The notes under the pieces were generated by a model. It had not been told where the DNA came from. It did not search any database and worked only from the letters and a program-made list of their open reading frames with translations. A program made the position numbers and the translations under genes. Shown one piece after another: positions 53,388-62,707 of a DNA stretch of 64,000 nt. Every line of letters starts with the position of its first letter. Within the stretch, counting starts at the first letter, position 1. The stretch is from Burkholderiales bacterium. Lineage in GTDB: Bacteria; Pseudomonadota; Gammaproteobacteria; Burkholderiales; Burkholderiaceae_E. The stretch is from positions 1-64,000 of the forward strand of contig JAPLQE010000064.1 in NCBI GenBank assembly GCA_026399835.1, read 5' to 3'.

Positions 53388-54259
53388 TCGATGCCGTTGC
53401 GGCGGGCCAGCTCGACGAAGAGGCCCGAGTGGTCGAGGTCGGCGAGCCCGTGCGCGACCGCGTCGGCGTACAGGGACTCGAACTGGGTGGTGATCGGCGC
53501 GTCGAAGCCGAGCTCGCCGGCGGCGGCGAGCGCGTTGCGCATGTCCTTGAGCTGCACGGTCATGCGGGCGCGGGGCGCGAAGTCGCGGGTGACCATCCGC
53601 TCGCCGTGGACCTGCAGGATGCGGCTGTCCGCGAAGCCGCCGGAGAGCGCCTGCCGGACACGCGCCGGGTCGGCGCCGCCGCGCTCGCACAGCAGCAGCG
53701 CCTCGGCGACCGCGCCGATGGTGACGCCGACGATCATCTGGTTGGCCAGCTTGGCGAGCTGCCCGGTGCCCGAGGGCCCGACGTGGGTCCAGCGCCCGAG
53801 CGCGGGCAGCGCGGCGCGGGCACGCGCCACCTCGGTCTCGTCGCCGCCGGCCATGATCGCGAGCGTGCCGGCCTGAGCGCCGATCGTGCCGCCGGACACC
53901 GGCGCATCGACGTGGGCGATGCCGAGCGCGCGCAGCCGAGCGGCGTGGTCGCGCGCCTCGGCCGGACGGATCGAGGCCATGTCGACGAGCAGCGTGCCCG
54001 GCGCCATCGCGGCGGCCACGCCGTCGGCCGCACCGAAGAGCACCGCCTCGGTGGTCGGGCCGTCCGCCAGCATCGACACCACCATCTCCGCGCCGGCGAC
54101 CGCGCCGCGCGCCGTGTCGTGCACCGTCGCGCCCTGCTCCGCCAGCGGCTCGGCCTTGGCGCGCGTGCGGTTCCACACCTGCACCGCGTGGCCGGCGTCG
54201 CACAGCCGACGGGCCATCGGGCCGCCCATCATCCCGGTGCCCAACACTGCGATCCTCAT
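53384..54259 (-). CDS. NAD(P)-dependent beta-hydroxyacid dehydrogenase (3-hydroxyisobutyrate dehydrogenase type)
   Basis: Protein of 291 residues and first gene of the operon. MRIAVLGTGMMGGPMARRL is the Rossmann loop, HVDAPVSGGTIGAQAGTLAI the substrate loop, and GQLAKLANQMIVG carries the catalytic Lys. The start at 54259 is preceded by a GGGGAGA ribosome site. The paralogue two genes downstream has a diverged substrate loop, so the two probably act on different intermediates. Confidence 0.92.
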   Translation of the reverse strand: MRIAVLGTGMMGGPMARRLCDAGHAVQVWNRTRAKAEPLAEQGATVHDTARGAVAGAEMVVSMLADGPTTEAVLFGAADGVAAAMAPGTLLVDMASIRPAEARDHAARLRALGIAHVDAPVSGGTIGAQAGTLAIMAGGDETEVARARAALPALGRWTHVGPSGTGQLAKLANQMIVGVTIGAVAEALLLCERGGADPARVRQALSGGFADSRILQVHGERMVTRDFAPRARMTVQLKDMRNALAAAGELGFDAPITTQFESLYADAVAHGLADLDHSGLFVELARRNGIE

Positions 54260-54476
54260 CGTCTCCCCTTCTGTCCGGATGCGTCGCCGCGGGCCCGAGG
54301 CGGGCCGTCCCGCACGGGGCCGCCCGGCGGCGCCCGCAACGGTGGCGGGGGCGGCAGGGGCTGTCAAGCGAGGCGAGCGGATCGCGCGCGCCTCGGCCTC
54401 GGCCGCGGGAGCGGGCCGGCTGGCCGATCCGGCCGCGGCGGGCGCTGGAGCCCGGGGCCCGGTCGGGACGGCCCGC

Positions 54477-55661
54477 TCAGGAAGCGCCCGCGGGCACCCC
54501 CCGCAGGGCGTCGAGCAACGGCTCGAACCGCGCCTGCGCCTCGACCGGAAACTGGACGAGATCCTGGGCGACGTCGCGCGCCAGGCTGCGCATGCGCCAG
54601 CGCACCTCGCGCGGCACCAGCTCGAGCTGCAGCACCAGCTCGGCATCGGCATCGGCGGACTGTTCGACCAGGTCGAAGTAGTGGGCTGTGCCCGTCGACA
54701 CGAACGCCGCCTCGAGCCGCCCCAGGAGCGGCGCCAGCCGCGCGAGCGACCGGCGCTCGGCCTCGTGTTCGGTCAGATCCTCCAGCGCCTGGGCGGCCTG
54801 GCGGGACCGTCGCAGGCCTTCGCGCACGATGACCACACGCTCGCGCGCGGTCTCGCGATCGAGATCGGCGGCGCCTTCGACCGGGAAGGAGCGCTGCACC
54901 CGGACCACGTGATTGACGATGCCCATCGGGTACTCGCCGAACACCAGGCCCATCGCCAGGACGGCTCGCGCAGGGGCTGATACCGGATCGTTGTTGAGCA
55001 CGCCGGCCATCGTTTCGGCGACGATGAGGAACCCCGACCCGTCGGGCAGTGCGCTGGCGCTGGCGCGCCCCGGGTAACCGGTGCCGTCGAACCGCTCGTG
55101 GTGGGCCAGGACGAGCGCCGCGATGCGCTGCGGGTAGCGGGTGTTCATGCTTACGAAGAGCTCGCCGACCCGCGGGTGCGCGCTGACGTGGCGCCACTCG
55201 TCCAGCGTCAGCTCGCGCCGGCTCGACAGGTACGCCGGGTTCACGTACTGCTCGCCGATGTCGTGCAGCAGCGCGGCGAGCATCGTGCGCTGCAGACTGC
55301 CCTCGTCGCAGCCGCAGCGGGCGGCGAGCGCGCCCGCCGCGAGCATCACGAGGCAGGCGTGCGAGAACCCGGTGCCGCGACCCCTGGCCGCGGTGAGCAG
55401 CAGGGACACCGAGGCCTCGACCGGCAGGCTGCCGGCGACGCGAAGCAGCCGCCGGGCCTCGGAGGCGGCCAGTGCCGACAGGTAGGGGCCGCCCTGCAGC
55501 AGGCGCTCCACGAGCCCGGCCAGGACCGGGCTGCCGCGCGCCCACAGCTTGACGCCCCGCTCATCGACGATGTCCTCGCTCGCCTCGATGCCGCCGGCCT
55601 CGCTGGCCGCGACGATCGAGGCCAGTGCGTGAGGGTTGGCCTGCGAGAACGAACTGCTCAT
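54477..55661 (-). CDS. HD-GYP-like domain protein with altered HD motif
   Basis: Protein of 394 residues. The central domain has ALLHDIGEQYV, SAHPRVGELFV and LAHHERFDGTGYPG, the pattern of HD-GYP cyclic-di-GMP phosphodiesterases. The usual HDIGK is HDIGE, so the catalytic Lys is missing, while GYP is kept. The N-terminus (about 1-100) and C-terminus (about 270-394) are helical without a known family. No membrane segment. It may bind rather than cleave c-di-GMP, or use a variant chemistry. It lies 114 bp from the phosphonate operon end, with its own start at 55661. Confidence 0.82.
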   Translation of the reverse strand: MSSSFSQANPHALASIVAASEAGGIEASEDIVDERGVKLWARGSPVLAGLVERLLQGGPYLSALAASEARRLLRVAGSLPVEASVSLLLTAARGRGTGFSHACLVMLAAGALAARCGCDEGSLQRTMLAALLHDIGEQYVNPAYLSSRRELTLDEWRHVSAHPRVGELFVSMNTRYPQRIAALVLAHHERFDGTGYPGRASASALPDGSGFLIVAETMAGVLNNDPVSAPARAVLAMGLVFGEYPMGIVNHVVRVQRSFPVEGAADLDRETARERVVIVREGLRRSRQAAQALEDLTEHEAERRSLARLAPLLGRLEAAFVSTGTAHYFDLVEQSADADAELVLQLELVPREVRWRMRSLARDVAQDLVQFPVEAQARFEPLLDALRGVPAGAS

Positions 55662-55775
55662 TGTGGTGAATGCCGGCGGACGCGGGAACGTCCGCACCGC
55701 GGAAGACTCCCGGACCGGGGGCGAGCGTTCCAATCGGGGCCGCCCGACAGTCAGGGAGGGCGGACGGACGGCGGA

Positions 55776-56375
55776 TCAGCCGCTCCGCAGCGCCTCGACG
55801 ATCTCGTCGCGGAACCCCGCGAACGGCGGCATCGGGCCCTGGGGGTCCTTGGCCAGCTCGTCGAGCCGGCGCAGCGTCACTGCGTCGCGCCAGTACGGCA
55901 TGCGCTCGAAGTCGGCGCGCTCGGTGGCCGACATCGGCCCGCCCTGCAGCGCCAGGCTCTCGACCGAGTCGCGGGTGAGGCGCGCCGCGTACCCGGGCTC
56001 GAGGGCGCACAGCCAGCGCTTGGCGGCGACATGCAGCCGTACCGGCTCGACGACGGCCGGGCCGAACCAGCGGGCGAGCCAGGCGGCGCCGACGGCCTCG
56101 TGGCGGTCATCGACGCCGTGCGCGGCCGGGTGCTCGCCGAGCGCGTGCACCATGTGGCCGACGTCGTGAAGGAGCGCGGCGACGATCAGCGGAGCGGACA
56201 GGCCCTGGGCCCGCGCTTGGGCGCCGGCCTGTACCGCATGGGCCAGCTGATTGACGTCCGACAGGCCGTAACGGCCGCGGGCACGCCGCTCGTAGACCTC
56301 GTGCAGCGCATCGAGCACGGGGAGCACGGGCGGGTCGATCGGGTCCAAGCGGGCCTCCGGAACGGAATCAGGCAC
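55776..56375 (-). CDS. Phosphonate-operon HD-domain protein (PhnZ-like oxygenase family)
   Basis: Protein of 199 residues. Motifs: [10 protein letters not shown] (first His), [15 protein letters not shown] (HD), [23 protein letters not shown], and [18 protein letters not shown] near the end, which match the phosphonate-degradation-associated HD family that includes the di-iron oxygenase PhnZ. PhnZ cleaves a hydroxylated aminoethylphosphonate to glycine and phosphate. Its usual partner, a PhnY*-type 2-oxoglutarate hydroxylase, is not in the window. The GTG at 56375 overlaps the phnW stop by 8 bp, so it is the last gene of the phn operon. Confidence 0.85.
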   Translation of the reverse strand: MPDSVPEARLDPIDPPVLPVLDALHEVYERRARGRYGLSDVNQLAHAVQAGAQARAQGLSAPLIVAALLHDVGHMVHALGEHPAAHGVDDRHEAVGAAWLARWFGPAVVEPVRLHVAAKRWLCALEPGYAARLTRDSVESLALQGGPMSATERADFERMPYWRDAVTLRRLDELAKDPQGPMPPFAGFRDEIVEALRSG

Positions 56376-57513
56376 CGGGCGCGATGCCCAGCTCGTCGAG
56401 CGTCTCCGCCATCGCGCCGATCATCGCGTCGATGTCCAGCCGACCGATCGCGCCGATGCAGCCGATGCGGAAGGTGTCGACCAGGGTGAGCTTGCCCGGG
56501 TACAGGATGAAGCCGCGATCGCGCATTCGGGCATAGAGCGCGTCGAAGCGCCACGCGGGATGGGTCGGTGCCCGGAAGGTGACGATGATCGGCGCCTGCA
56601 GCCCCGGCGGCAGGAACGGCTCGAAGCCGAGCCCGCGCATGCCGGCGACCAGCGCGGCGCAGTTGTCCGAATAGCGAGCGCGGCGGGCCGCGAGCCCGCC
56701 CTCGGCGCGGTACTGGGACAGCGCCTCGCGGAGGGCGGCGACGACGTGTGTCGGCGGCGTGAAGCGCCACTGCGTGGTGCGCTGCAGGTAGCGCCACTGG
56801 TCGTGCAGATCGAGCGCGAGCGAGTGGCTGACGCCGGCCGCGGCTTCGAGCGTCTCGCGCCGCGCGATGACGAAGCCCATGCCCGGCACGCCCTCGAGGC
56901 ACTTGCCGGACGCCGAGACGACGGCGTCGATCGGCGCATCGCGCACATCGATCGGCAGCACGCCGAACGAACTCATCGCATCGACGACCAGTCGCCGCCC
57001 CTGGCGCGCCACCGCCTCGGCGACCGCCTGCAGCGGGTTGAGCATCCCGGTGCCGGTCTCGCAGTGCACGAAGGCGACGTGGGTGATGGCGGGGTCCGCC
57101 CGCAGCGCGGCCTCGACGCGTGCGGCGTCGACCGGCTCGGACTCGTCGAAGCGCAGCTCGACCGACTCACGGCTCAGGACCCCGAGGATCCTCAGCATCC
57201 GCTCGCAGTACGCGCCGTTGTTCGGCACCAGGACCCGGCCGTCGCGGGGCACCAGCGTGCCGAGCGCGGCCTCGACCGCGAAGGTGCCGCTGCCCTGCAT
57301 CGGCACGCAGACGTGGCTGCCCTGGCCGTGCACGATCGCGAGCAGGTCGGCGCAGACCTCGGCGGTGATCGCGTTGAACGCCGCATCCCAGGAGCCGCGG
57401 TCGTGCAGCATCGCGGCCTTGGTGGCCGCCGAGGTGGTCAGCGGCCCGGGCGTGAGCAGCAGCGGATCGCCGCGCACCGTCAGCGGGGCGCCGAGGGTGT
57501 CCAGGGCGCTCAT
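56368..57513 (-). CDS. phnW: 2-aminoethylphosphonate--pyruvate transaminase
   Basis: PLP enzyme of 381 residues that turns 2-aminoethylphosphonate and pyruvate into phosphonoacetaldehyde and alanine. [18 protein letters not shown] and [11 protein letters not shown] are the signature PhnW N-terminus. [40 protein letters not shown] and the PLP-Lys segment [17 protein letters not shown] follow. The ATG overlaps the stop of the alcohol dehydrogenase gene by 4 bp. The product feeds phnY (divergent, at 62708) and then phnA. Confidence 0.95.
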   Translation of the reverse strand: MSALDTLGAPLTVRGDPLLLTPGPLTTSAATKAAMLHDRGSWDAAFNAITAEVCADLLAIVHGQGSHVCVPMQGSGTFAVEAALGTLVPRDGRVLVPNNGAYCERMLRILGVLSRESVELRFDESEPVDAARVEAALRADPAITHVAFVHCETGTGMLNPLQAVAEAVARQGRRLVVDAMSSFGVLPIDVRDAPIDAVVSASGKCLEGVPGMGFVIARRETLEAAAGVSHSLALDLHDQWRYLQRTTQWRFTPPTHVVAALREALSQYRAEGGLAARRARYSDNCAALVAGMRGLGFEPFLPPGLQAPIIVTFRAPTHPAWRFDALYARMRDRGFILYPGKLTLVDTFRIGCIGAIGRLDIDAMIGAMAETLDELGIAPGA

Positions 57514-58586
57514 GGCACGATGGCCGCGCGCAGCACGCGGCGTCCGGCGGCATCCGCCATCGCGCGGTCCACCTCGTCGAGCCGGTAGCGGCCCTCGACC
57601 AGCTCGCCGAACGGAAAGCGCGTCCGGTTGTCGACGACGAAGGCGAGGGCCTGGATCAGGTGGCGAGGATGGTAGTTGTGCACGCCGACGAGCGTCACGC
57701 AGCGGCGCAGCAGCAGGTTCGCATCGAGCGTCACCATCGAGCCCGGGTTCACCATCCCGGCCACCAGGTAGCGCCCGCCCGCCCGCAGCCAGCCCAGACC
57801 GGTCGGGATCGCCGCCGCATCGCCGCAGACCTCGATCACCGCGTCGGCATCGGCGGGCAGCGCGGCGGCGACGTCGGGGTGCAGGGCGAGGTCCGCGCCG
57901 AAGCGCAGCCCGAGCGCACGGCGCGCAGGGACCGCGTCGACGCCGATGACCCGCGAGGCGCCCAGCGACTTCGCGAGCGCCGCGCCGTACAGGCCGAGCA
58001 GCCCCAGGCCCTGGACGATCACGGTCTGGCCCAGCCGGACTCCGGCGGCCTCGATCACCGCGCACATCGTCGCCACGCCGCAGTTGATCGGCGTCGCCTC
58101 GGCATCGCTGATCGATGCGGGCAGCTTCAGGATCCAGGAGTCCGGCCGGATGTAGCAGTACTCGCCGAAGCCGCCGTGATGATGCGGCGCCGCCTCGCAG
58201 GACATGTGGCCGTACTTGTCGACGCCCGGCGCCTTCTGCGGCAGGTCGAGCACGTCGCGGGCGTGGCTGCGGCCCGGCACGAAGTACTCGCTCCAGGTCA
58301 CGCGGTCGCCGACGGCGAGCGGGTCGTCGCGCATGTCGTGCGTGACGGCCGCACCGAGCGCGACGACGTCGCCGACGATCTCGTGTCCGAGCAGCCCCGG
58401 ACAGGGCGACGGCCGGTGCCCCTGGTACGAATGGATGTCGGAGCGGCAGATCGTCGACATGCGGATCCGCACCAGCACCTCGTCGTGCCGCGGCTCGCGC
58501 AGCGGATAGCGGGCGATGCGAAAGGGCCCGTTGGGCGTGTCGTAGACCGCCAGCCGACCGGTCTCGGGAAGCCTCGCGCCGGTCAC
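57510..58586 (-). CDS. Phosphonate-catabolism-associated zinc alcohol dehydrogenase
   Basis: Medium-chain dehydrogenase of 358 residues. Catalytic zinc ligands lie in [14 protein letters not shown] and [11 protein letters not shown]; the structural-zinc Cys cluster is not evident. The Rossmann loop is [16 protein letters not shown]. The group is recurrent in phn operons without a settled substrate; a hydroxy-alkylphosphonate such as 2-hydroxyethylphosphonate would fit, yielding phosphonoacetaldehyde. The GTG start at 58586 is one base after the phnA stop, so translation is coupled. Confidence 0.86.
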   Translation of the reverse strand: MTGARLPETGRLAVYDTPNGPFRIARYPLREPRHDEVLVRIRMSTICRSDIHSYQGHRPSPCPGLLGHEIVGDVVALGAAVTHDMRDDPLAVGDRVTWSEYFVPGRSHARDVLDLPQKAPGVDKYGHMSCEAAPHHHGGFGEYCYIRPDSWILKLPASISDAEATPINCGVATMCAVIEAAGVRLGQTVIVQGLGLLGLYGAALAKSLGASRVIGVDAVPARRALGLRFGADLALHPDVAAALPADADAVIEVCGDAAAIPTGLGWLRAGGRYLVAGMVNPGSMVTLDANLLLRRCVTLVGVHNYHPRHLIQALAFVVDNRTRFPFGELVEGRYRLDEVDRAMADAAGRRVLRAAIVP

Positions 58587-58587
58587 C

Positions 58588-59838
58588 TCAGGCCGCCCCG
58601 TTCAGCGCGAAATCGAAGATCCGCCAGCTGTCGATACCGGCCTCGGCCTGTGCCCGGTAGGCCGCATTCACCGGGACGTTCAGGATGAAGGGCACCCGAG
58701 CCTCGGAGGTGCCGCCATGGCTGCGCAGCCGCTCGCCGCGCAGCGCCGACAGGTCGTGGTCACGCGACGCGCCGCCGATGACCGCGCCGCGCTCCGCGAT
58801 CACCGCGACGTCGCCCTCGCGGTCGGGGGGCAGCGAGAAGCGCTTGCAGGCGGCGGCCCGGTCCAGCGCCTCGGCGATGCCAGGCAGCCCGGCCACGTGG
58901 TCGATGATCGACGCCGCGTCGAGCGCGGCGTCGGTGATCCAGATGCGCACGAAGCCGCCGAGCGCGCCGTGGTGGCGCACGAACGCATCGGTGATCGGGC
59001 AGATCACGCGGGTGCGTCCGGCGCCGAAGCGCGCATCCAGCGCGTCCTGCAGGAACACCACGTTCGGCGCGCCATCGGGCAGCGACTTGTCGTTCATGCC
59101 GTGGTCGGCGGTCAGCGCGACGACCGCGCCGAGCGCGTCGAGCCGCCCGAAGCAGGCGTCGATGCGACGGTGGAAGTCGTCCGACTCGGGCGTGCCCGGC
59201 GCGTGCTTGTGCTGGATGTAGTCGGTCAGCGACAGGAAGCTCAGGTCCGGCCGGTCGCGCTCGAGCAGCCTCACGCCCGCCTCGAGCACGAACAGCGACA
59301 GGTCCGCCGAATACATGTCGGGCTGCGACATGCCGACCAGCGACAGCACGTCCTCGATGCCGTGATCGGCCAGCGTGCAGCGCGAGGCGGTCTCGGCGGA
59401 GAGGCTCACATGGCCGCGCGAGACATCGAGATCGCGGCCGAGCTGGCGGCGCAGCTTGTCCTTCGCAGTGATCGACACGACGCGGGCACCGGCGTCGGCG
59501 AACTCGGCCAGCAGCGTGCGGCTGCGCAGCAGTTCAGGGCCGGTCATCACCACCGCCTCGCCGCTCGAGGCGTCCAGGTAGAAGTTGCCCGAGATCCCGT
59601 GGACCGAGGGCGGCGCGCCGGTGATCAGCGACATGTTGTTCGGGCAGGTGAAGCTCGGCACCGTGCCGTCGGCGACCGTGGCGAAGCCCTCGCGCACGAA
59701 GCGCGCGACGTTCGGCATGATGCCGTCGCGCAGGCCGCGCTCGAAGTAGTCGGGGTCGCCCCCGTCGATGCAGACCACGACGACCGGCCGCCGGGGCCAT
59801 GCGTAGTCGATGCCGTTGAGACGGATGCCTGGCTTCAT
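58588..59838 (-). CDS. phnA: Phosphonoacetate hydrolase
   Basis: Alkaline-phosphatase-superfamily enzyme of 416 residues that splits phosphonoacetate into acetate and phosphate. VVCIDGGDPDYFERGL (metal Asp), the nucleophile Thr in TVPSFTCPNNMSLITG, GISGNFYLD, LTDYIQHKHAPG, and ALTADHGMNDK (metal Asp/His) are the PhnA motifs. It is zinc-dependent in characterised members. Located 28 bp after phnE. It provides the carbon-phosphorus cleavage step of the PhnW-PhnY-PhnA route; PhnX is absent. Confidence 0.94.
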   Translation of the reverse strand: MKPGIRLNGIDYAWPRRPVVVVCIDGGDPDYFERGLRDGIMPNVARFVREGFATVADGTVPSFTCPNNMSLITGAPPSVHGISGNFYLDASSGEAVVMTGPELLRSRTLLAEFADAGARVVSITAKDKLRRQLGRDLDVSRGHVSLSAETASRCTLADHGIEDVLSLVGMSQPDMYSADLSLFVLEAGVRLLERDRPDLSFLSLTDYIQHKHAPGTPESDDFHRRIDACFGRLDALGAVVALTADHGMNDKSLPDGAPNVVFLQDALDARFGAGRTRVICPITDAFVRHHGALGGFVRIWITDAALDAASIIDHVAGLPGIAEALDRAAACKRFSLPPDREGDVAVIAERGAVIGGASRDHDLSALRGERLRSHGGTSEARVPFILNVPVNAAYRAQAEAGIDSWRIFDFALNGAA

Positions 59839-59866
59839 CGGGAGGGGACTCGAACAGACCGGAACG

Positions 59867-60667
59867 TCAGATCGCCCACTGGCGGATCCGTGCAGACACC
59901 AGGTCGATCAGCGTGACCGACGCGATGATGATGAGCAGCACCGCCGAGGTCTGCGCGTACTCGAATCCGCGGATCACCTCGTGCAGGATCACGCCGATGC
60001 CGCCGGCGCCGACCATGCCCACGACCGAGGCCGATCGGACGTTCGACTCGAAGCGGTACAGCGAGTACGAGATCCACAGCGGCAGCACCTGCGGCAGCAC
60101 GCCGTACAGGATCTCGTCGAACCAGCCCGCGCCGGTGGCGGTCACGCCCTCGACCGGGCGCGGATCGATCGCCTCGACCGCCTCGGCGAACAGCTTGGCG
60201 AGCACGCCGGTGGTGTGGATCCACAGCGCGAGCACGCCCGCGAACGGGCCCAGGCCGACCGCGACGATGAACAGCATCGCGAAGACCATCTCGTTGATCG
60301 CGCGGCATGCGTCCATCAGCCGCCGGACCGGCTGGTAGAGCCAGCCCGGGGCGACGTTGGACGCGCACATCAGCCCGAGCGGCACCGCGCAGACCACCGC
60401 CAGCACCGTCCCCCACAGGGCGATGTGGACGGTGATCACCATCTCGTGCAAATAGATCCGCCAGTCGTGGAAGTCCGGCGGGTAGAAGTCGCGCGCGAAG
60501 GTACCCATGTTGGCCGAATCGGCCCACAGCGCCAGCGGGCGCATGTCGGCGCCCTGCCACGCCCAGACGAGGGCCGCCAGCAGCAGGCCCCAGGCGAGCT
60601 GGGTGCTCAGGCGGGTCCGCGGGGGCGACAGGCTCGCATCGCCATAGGCCGAGACGGTCTGCTGCAT
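59867..60667 (-). CDS. phnE: Phosphonate ABC transporter permease
   Basis: Inner-membrane permease of 266 residues with about six helices. [39 protein letters not shown] and the ATPase-contact region [20 protein letters not shown] are PhnE-like, as is [17 protein letters not shown] near the end. It starts 10 bp after the phnD stop. A single permease gene is seen, expected to act as a homodimer. Confidence 0.93.
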   Translation of the reverse strand: MQQTVSAYGDASLSPPRTRLSTQLAWGLLLAALVWAWQGADMRPLALWADSANMGTFARDFYPPDFHDWRIYLHEMVITVHIALWGTVLAVVCAVPLGLMCASNVAPGWLYQPVRRLMDACRAINEMVFAMLFIVAVGLGPFAGVLALWIHTTGVLAKLFAEAVEAIDPRPVEGVTATGAGWFDEILYGVLPQVLPLWISYSLYRFESNVRSASVVGMVGAGGIGVILHEVIRGFEYAQTSAVLLIIIASVTLIDLVSARIRQWAI

Positions 60668-60677
60668 GACGTGCCGC

Positions 60678-61649
60678 TTACGGCTTCGCCTGACGGGCCA
60701 GGACGGCGAGCTTGGCGTCGATGTCGGCCAGGCGCGCCTTCTTGTCCGCCTCGGACAGGTTCGCGTCGTCCTCGAACTTCTTGCGGTCCTTGGCGAGCTC
60801 GAGCTGGCGGATCGGGATCAGCTGCGCGTCGGTCGAGGGCTTGAAGCCCGCGAGCTTGTACATGTTGCGCAGCACCTCCTTCTCGCGGGCATCCTTGCCG
60901 TAGCCGAGCACGAAGTCGCGCACCCGCTTCTTGACGTCTTCCGGCAGGTCCTTGCGCCACACCAGCGGATCGCGCGGGATCAGAGGCGAGGTCCACAGGA
61001 TGCGGATCTGCTCGACGCGCTCGGGGTTCTTCTCCTTGACCTTGTCGAGCATCTCGCTGTTGCTGGTGGCGATGTCGACCTGCCGGTTCAGCGCCGCGAG
61101 GAAGTTGCCCTCGTGGTTCGACGAGCGCGTGACCTTGAAGTGCGTGCGCGGGTCGAGGCCGTTCTGCGTGAACACGTAGTACGTCGGCACGAGCGTGCCG
61201 GAGGTCGACGCCGGATCGCCGATGCCGAAGGTGTACTGCTTGCCGTTCTTGAGTACCTGCTCGAGCGAGGTGATGCCCGAGTCCTTGTGCGTGATCAGGT
61301 ACGAGTAGTAGCCCGGGGTGCCGTCGAGGTCGACGAACTGGGCGAACACCTCGCCGCCGGAGCGGTCGACCGCGTCCATCGCCGAGCGGTTGCCGTACCA
61401 GGCGATCTGGACCTTGTTGAAGCGCTGCGCCTCGATGATGCCGGCGTAGTCGGTCGCGTAGAAGCCGTTGATCTTCAGCCCGGTGGCCTTCGCCATGTCG
61501 TCGAGGAAGGGCTCCCACATCTGGCGCAGCGCGCCGGCCTTCTCGGTGGCGATGATGCCGAAGTTGAGTTCCTTGAGCTCTTGCGCGCCGGCCGCGGCGG
61601 CGGCCGTGAGCGCGACGGTCGCGATCGCCGTCCTGAGGAATCGGAGCAT
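60678..61649 (-). CDS. phnD: Phosphonate ABC transporter substrate-binding protein
   Basis: Periplasmic binding protein of 323 residues. A signal peptide of about 23 residues (cleavage after AGA) precedes [20 protein letters not shown], then [20 protein letters not shown] and [19 protein letters not shown], the PhnD pattern that binds the phosphonate group. The C-terminus is a Lys/Asp-rich helix. Located 43 bp after phnC in the operon. Confidence 0.94.
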   Translation of the reverse strand: MLRFLRTAIATVALTAAAAAGAQELKELNFGIIATEKAGALRQMWEPFLDDMAKATGLKINGFYATDYAGIIEAQRFNKVQIAWYGNRSAMDAVDRSGGEVFAQFVDLDGTPGYYSYLITHKDSGITSLEQVLKNGKQYTFGIGDPASTSGTLVPTYYVFTQNGLDPRTHFKVTRSSNHEGNFLAALNRQVDIATSNSEMLDKVKEKNPERVEQIRILWTSPLIPRDPLVWRKDLPEDVKKRVRDFVLGYGKDAREKEVLRNMYKLAGFKPSTDAQLIPIRQLELAKDRKKFEDDANLSEADKKARLADIDAKLAVLARQAKP

Positions 61650-61692
61650 GGTGGTGTCCTGCCTGCGTGGAGGGGGTTGGGGTGTGGGGCGG

Positions 61693-62529
61693 TCAGGCCG
61701 CGGCGAGCGCGGCGACGGGGACGGGGGAGTCCTCCCGGTGCGCGTCGCGCTCCGGGAAGGCCGAGCCGAAGAGCTCGCGCGCCTCGGTGCCGTAGAGTTC
61801 GCCGAGCAGCGCCGGCGTGAGGGCCGACGACGGCCCGTCGAACACGACGCGACCGGCGTTCAGCGCGATCGTGCGCGGGCAGTAGCGGATGGCGAACTCC
61901 ACCTGGTGCAGCGAGACCAGCACAGTGCAGGCGTGCTCGCGGTTCATCTTCGCGAGCAGTTCCATGACCTTCCTGGACGCCTCGGGGTCGAGCGATGCGA
62001 TCGGCTCGTCAGCCAGCACCAGTTCGGCGTTCTGCACCAGGCAGCGCGCCATCGCCGCGCGCTGCTGCTGGCCGCCGGACAGGGTCGAGGCGCGCTGCCA
62101 GGCGGTCTCCTCGATGCCGACCGCGCGCAGCGCCCGCAGGGCCTGCATCCGCTCGTCGAGCGAGAACCGCATCAGCACGCGGCGCCACCACGCGGTCCGG
62201 TGCAGCAGCCCGATCAGCACGTTCGTGGCGACCGGCAGGCGACCGACGAGGTTGAACTGCTGGAACACGAAGCCGACGCGGCTGCGCTCGTGCCGGATGC
62301 GTCGCGACACGCGACCGCCCGACTGCATCGTGCGCCCGCAGACCATCACCTCGCCGTCGTCGGCGGCGACGAAGCCCGGGACATGCCGCAGCAGCGTCGA
62401 CTTGCCGGAACCGGAGGCGCCGATCAGCGCGACCATTTCGCCTTCGGCGATCGCGAGCGACACCTGGTCGAGCGCCTTGCGCGTCCCGAAGGACTTGCTC
62501 AGGTTCCGGATCTCGACCGCGTTCTTCAT
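61693..62529 (-). CDS. phnC: Phosphonate ABC transporter ATP-binding protein
   Basis: ATPase of 278 residues. Walker [16 protein letters not shown]-loop [13 protein letters not shown], signature [15 protein letters not shown], Walker [14 protein letters not shown] and the switch [10 protein letters not shown] are intact. I chose the ATG at 62529 ([15 protein letters not shown]); an upstream in-frame extension to 62709 would cross the PHO box and is unlikely. First gene of the operon phnC-phnD-phnE-phnA-adh-phnW-HD. Confidence 0.95.
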   Translation of the reverse strand: MKNAVEIRNLSKSFGTRKALDQVSLAIAEGEMVALIGASGSGKSTLLRHVPGFVAADDGEVMVCGRTMQSGGRVSRRIRHERSRVGFVFQQFNLVGRLPVATNVLIGLLHRTAWWRRVLMRFSLDERMQALRALRAVGIEETAWQRASTLSGGQQQRAAMARCLVQNAELVLADEPIASLDPEASRKVMELLAKMNREHACTVLVSLHQVEFAIRYCPRTIALNAGRVVFDGPSSALTPALLGELYGTEARELFGSAFPERDAHREDSPVPVAALAAA

Positions 62530-62625
62530 GGCTGGGCGCTCGGTGTCATCGGTTTGAAATGGCCGGCGGCTAGCGTCTGTCCGCCGCGGCATGCCGCCGG
62601 TCTGCGGCCGTGACCGCAGCGCCGG

Positions 62626-62681
62626 ATGATTCACGCGGCCGGTGACAGCGCCATGACTGCCCGATGACACGCCGATGACAG
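62626..62681 (-). promoter_or_regulatory. PHO box with four half-sites upstream of phnC
   Basis: On the minus strand, CTGTCAT (62681-62675), GTGTCAT (62670-62664), CAGTCAT (62659-62653) and CTGTCAC (62648-62642) repeat at exact 11-bp steps, which is the PhoB-binding PHO box layout (7-bp half-site plus 4-bp spacer) doubled. A weak -10 candidate AATCAT (62631-62626) follows 10 bp after the last site. An inverted single half-site (TGTCATC on plus) lies at 62544-62550. This implies induction by phosphate starvation. Confidence 0.8.
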
Positions 62682-62707
62682 CCGCAGCCCCCTCCCAGGA
62701 TCCGTTC

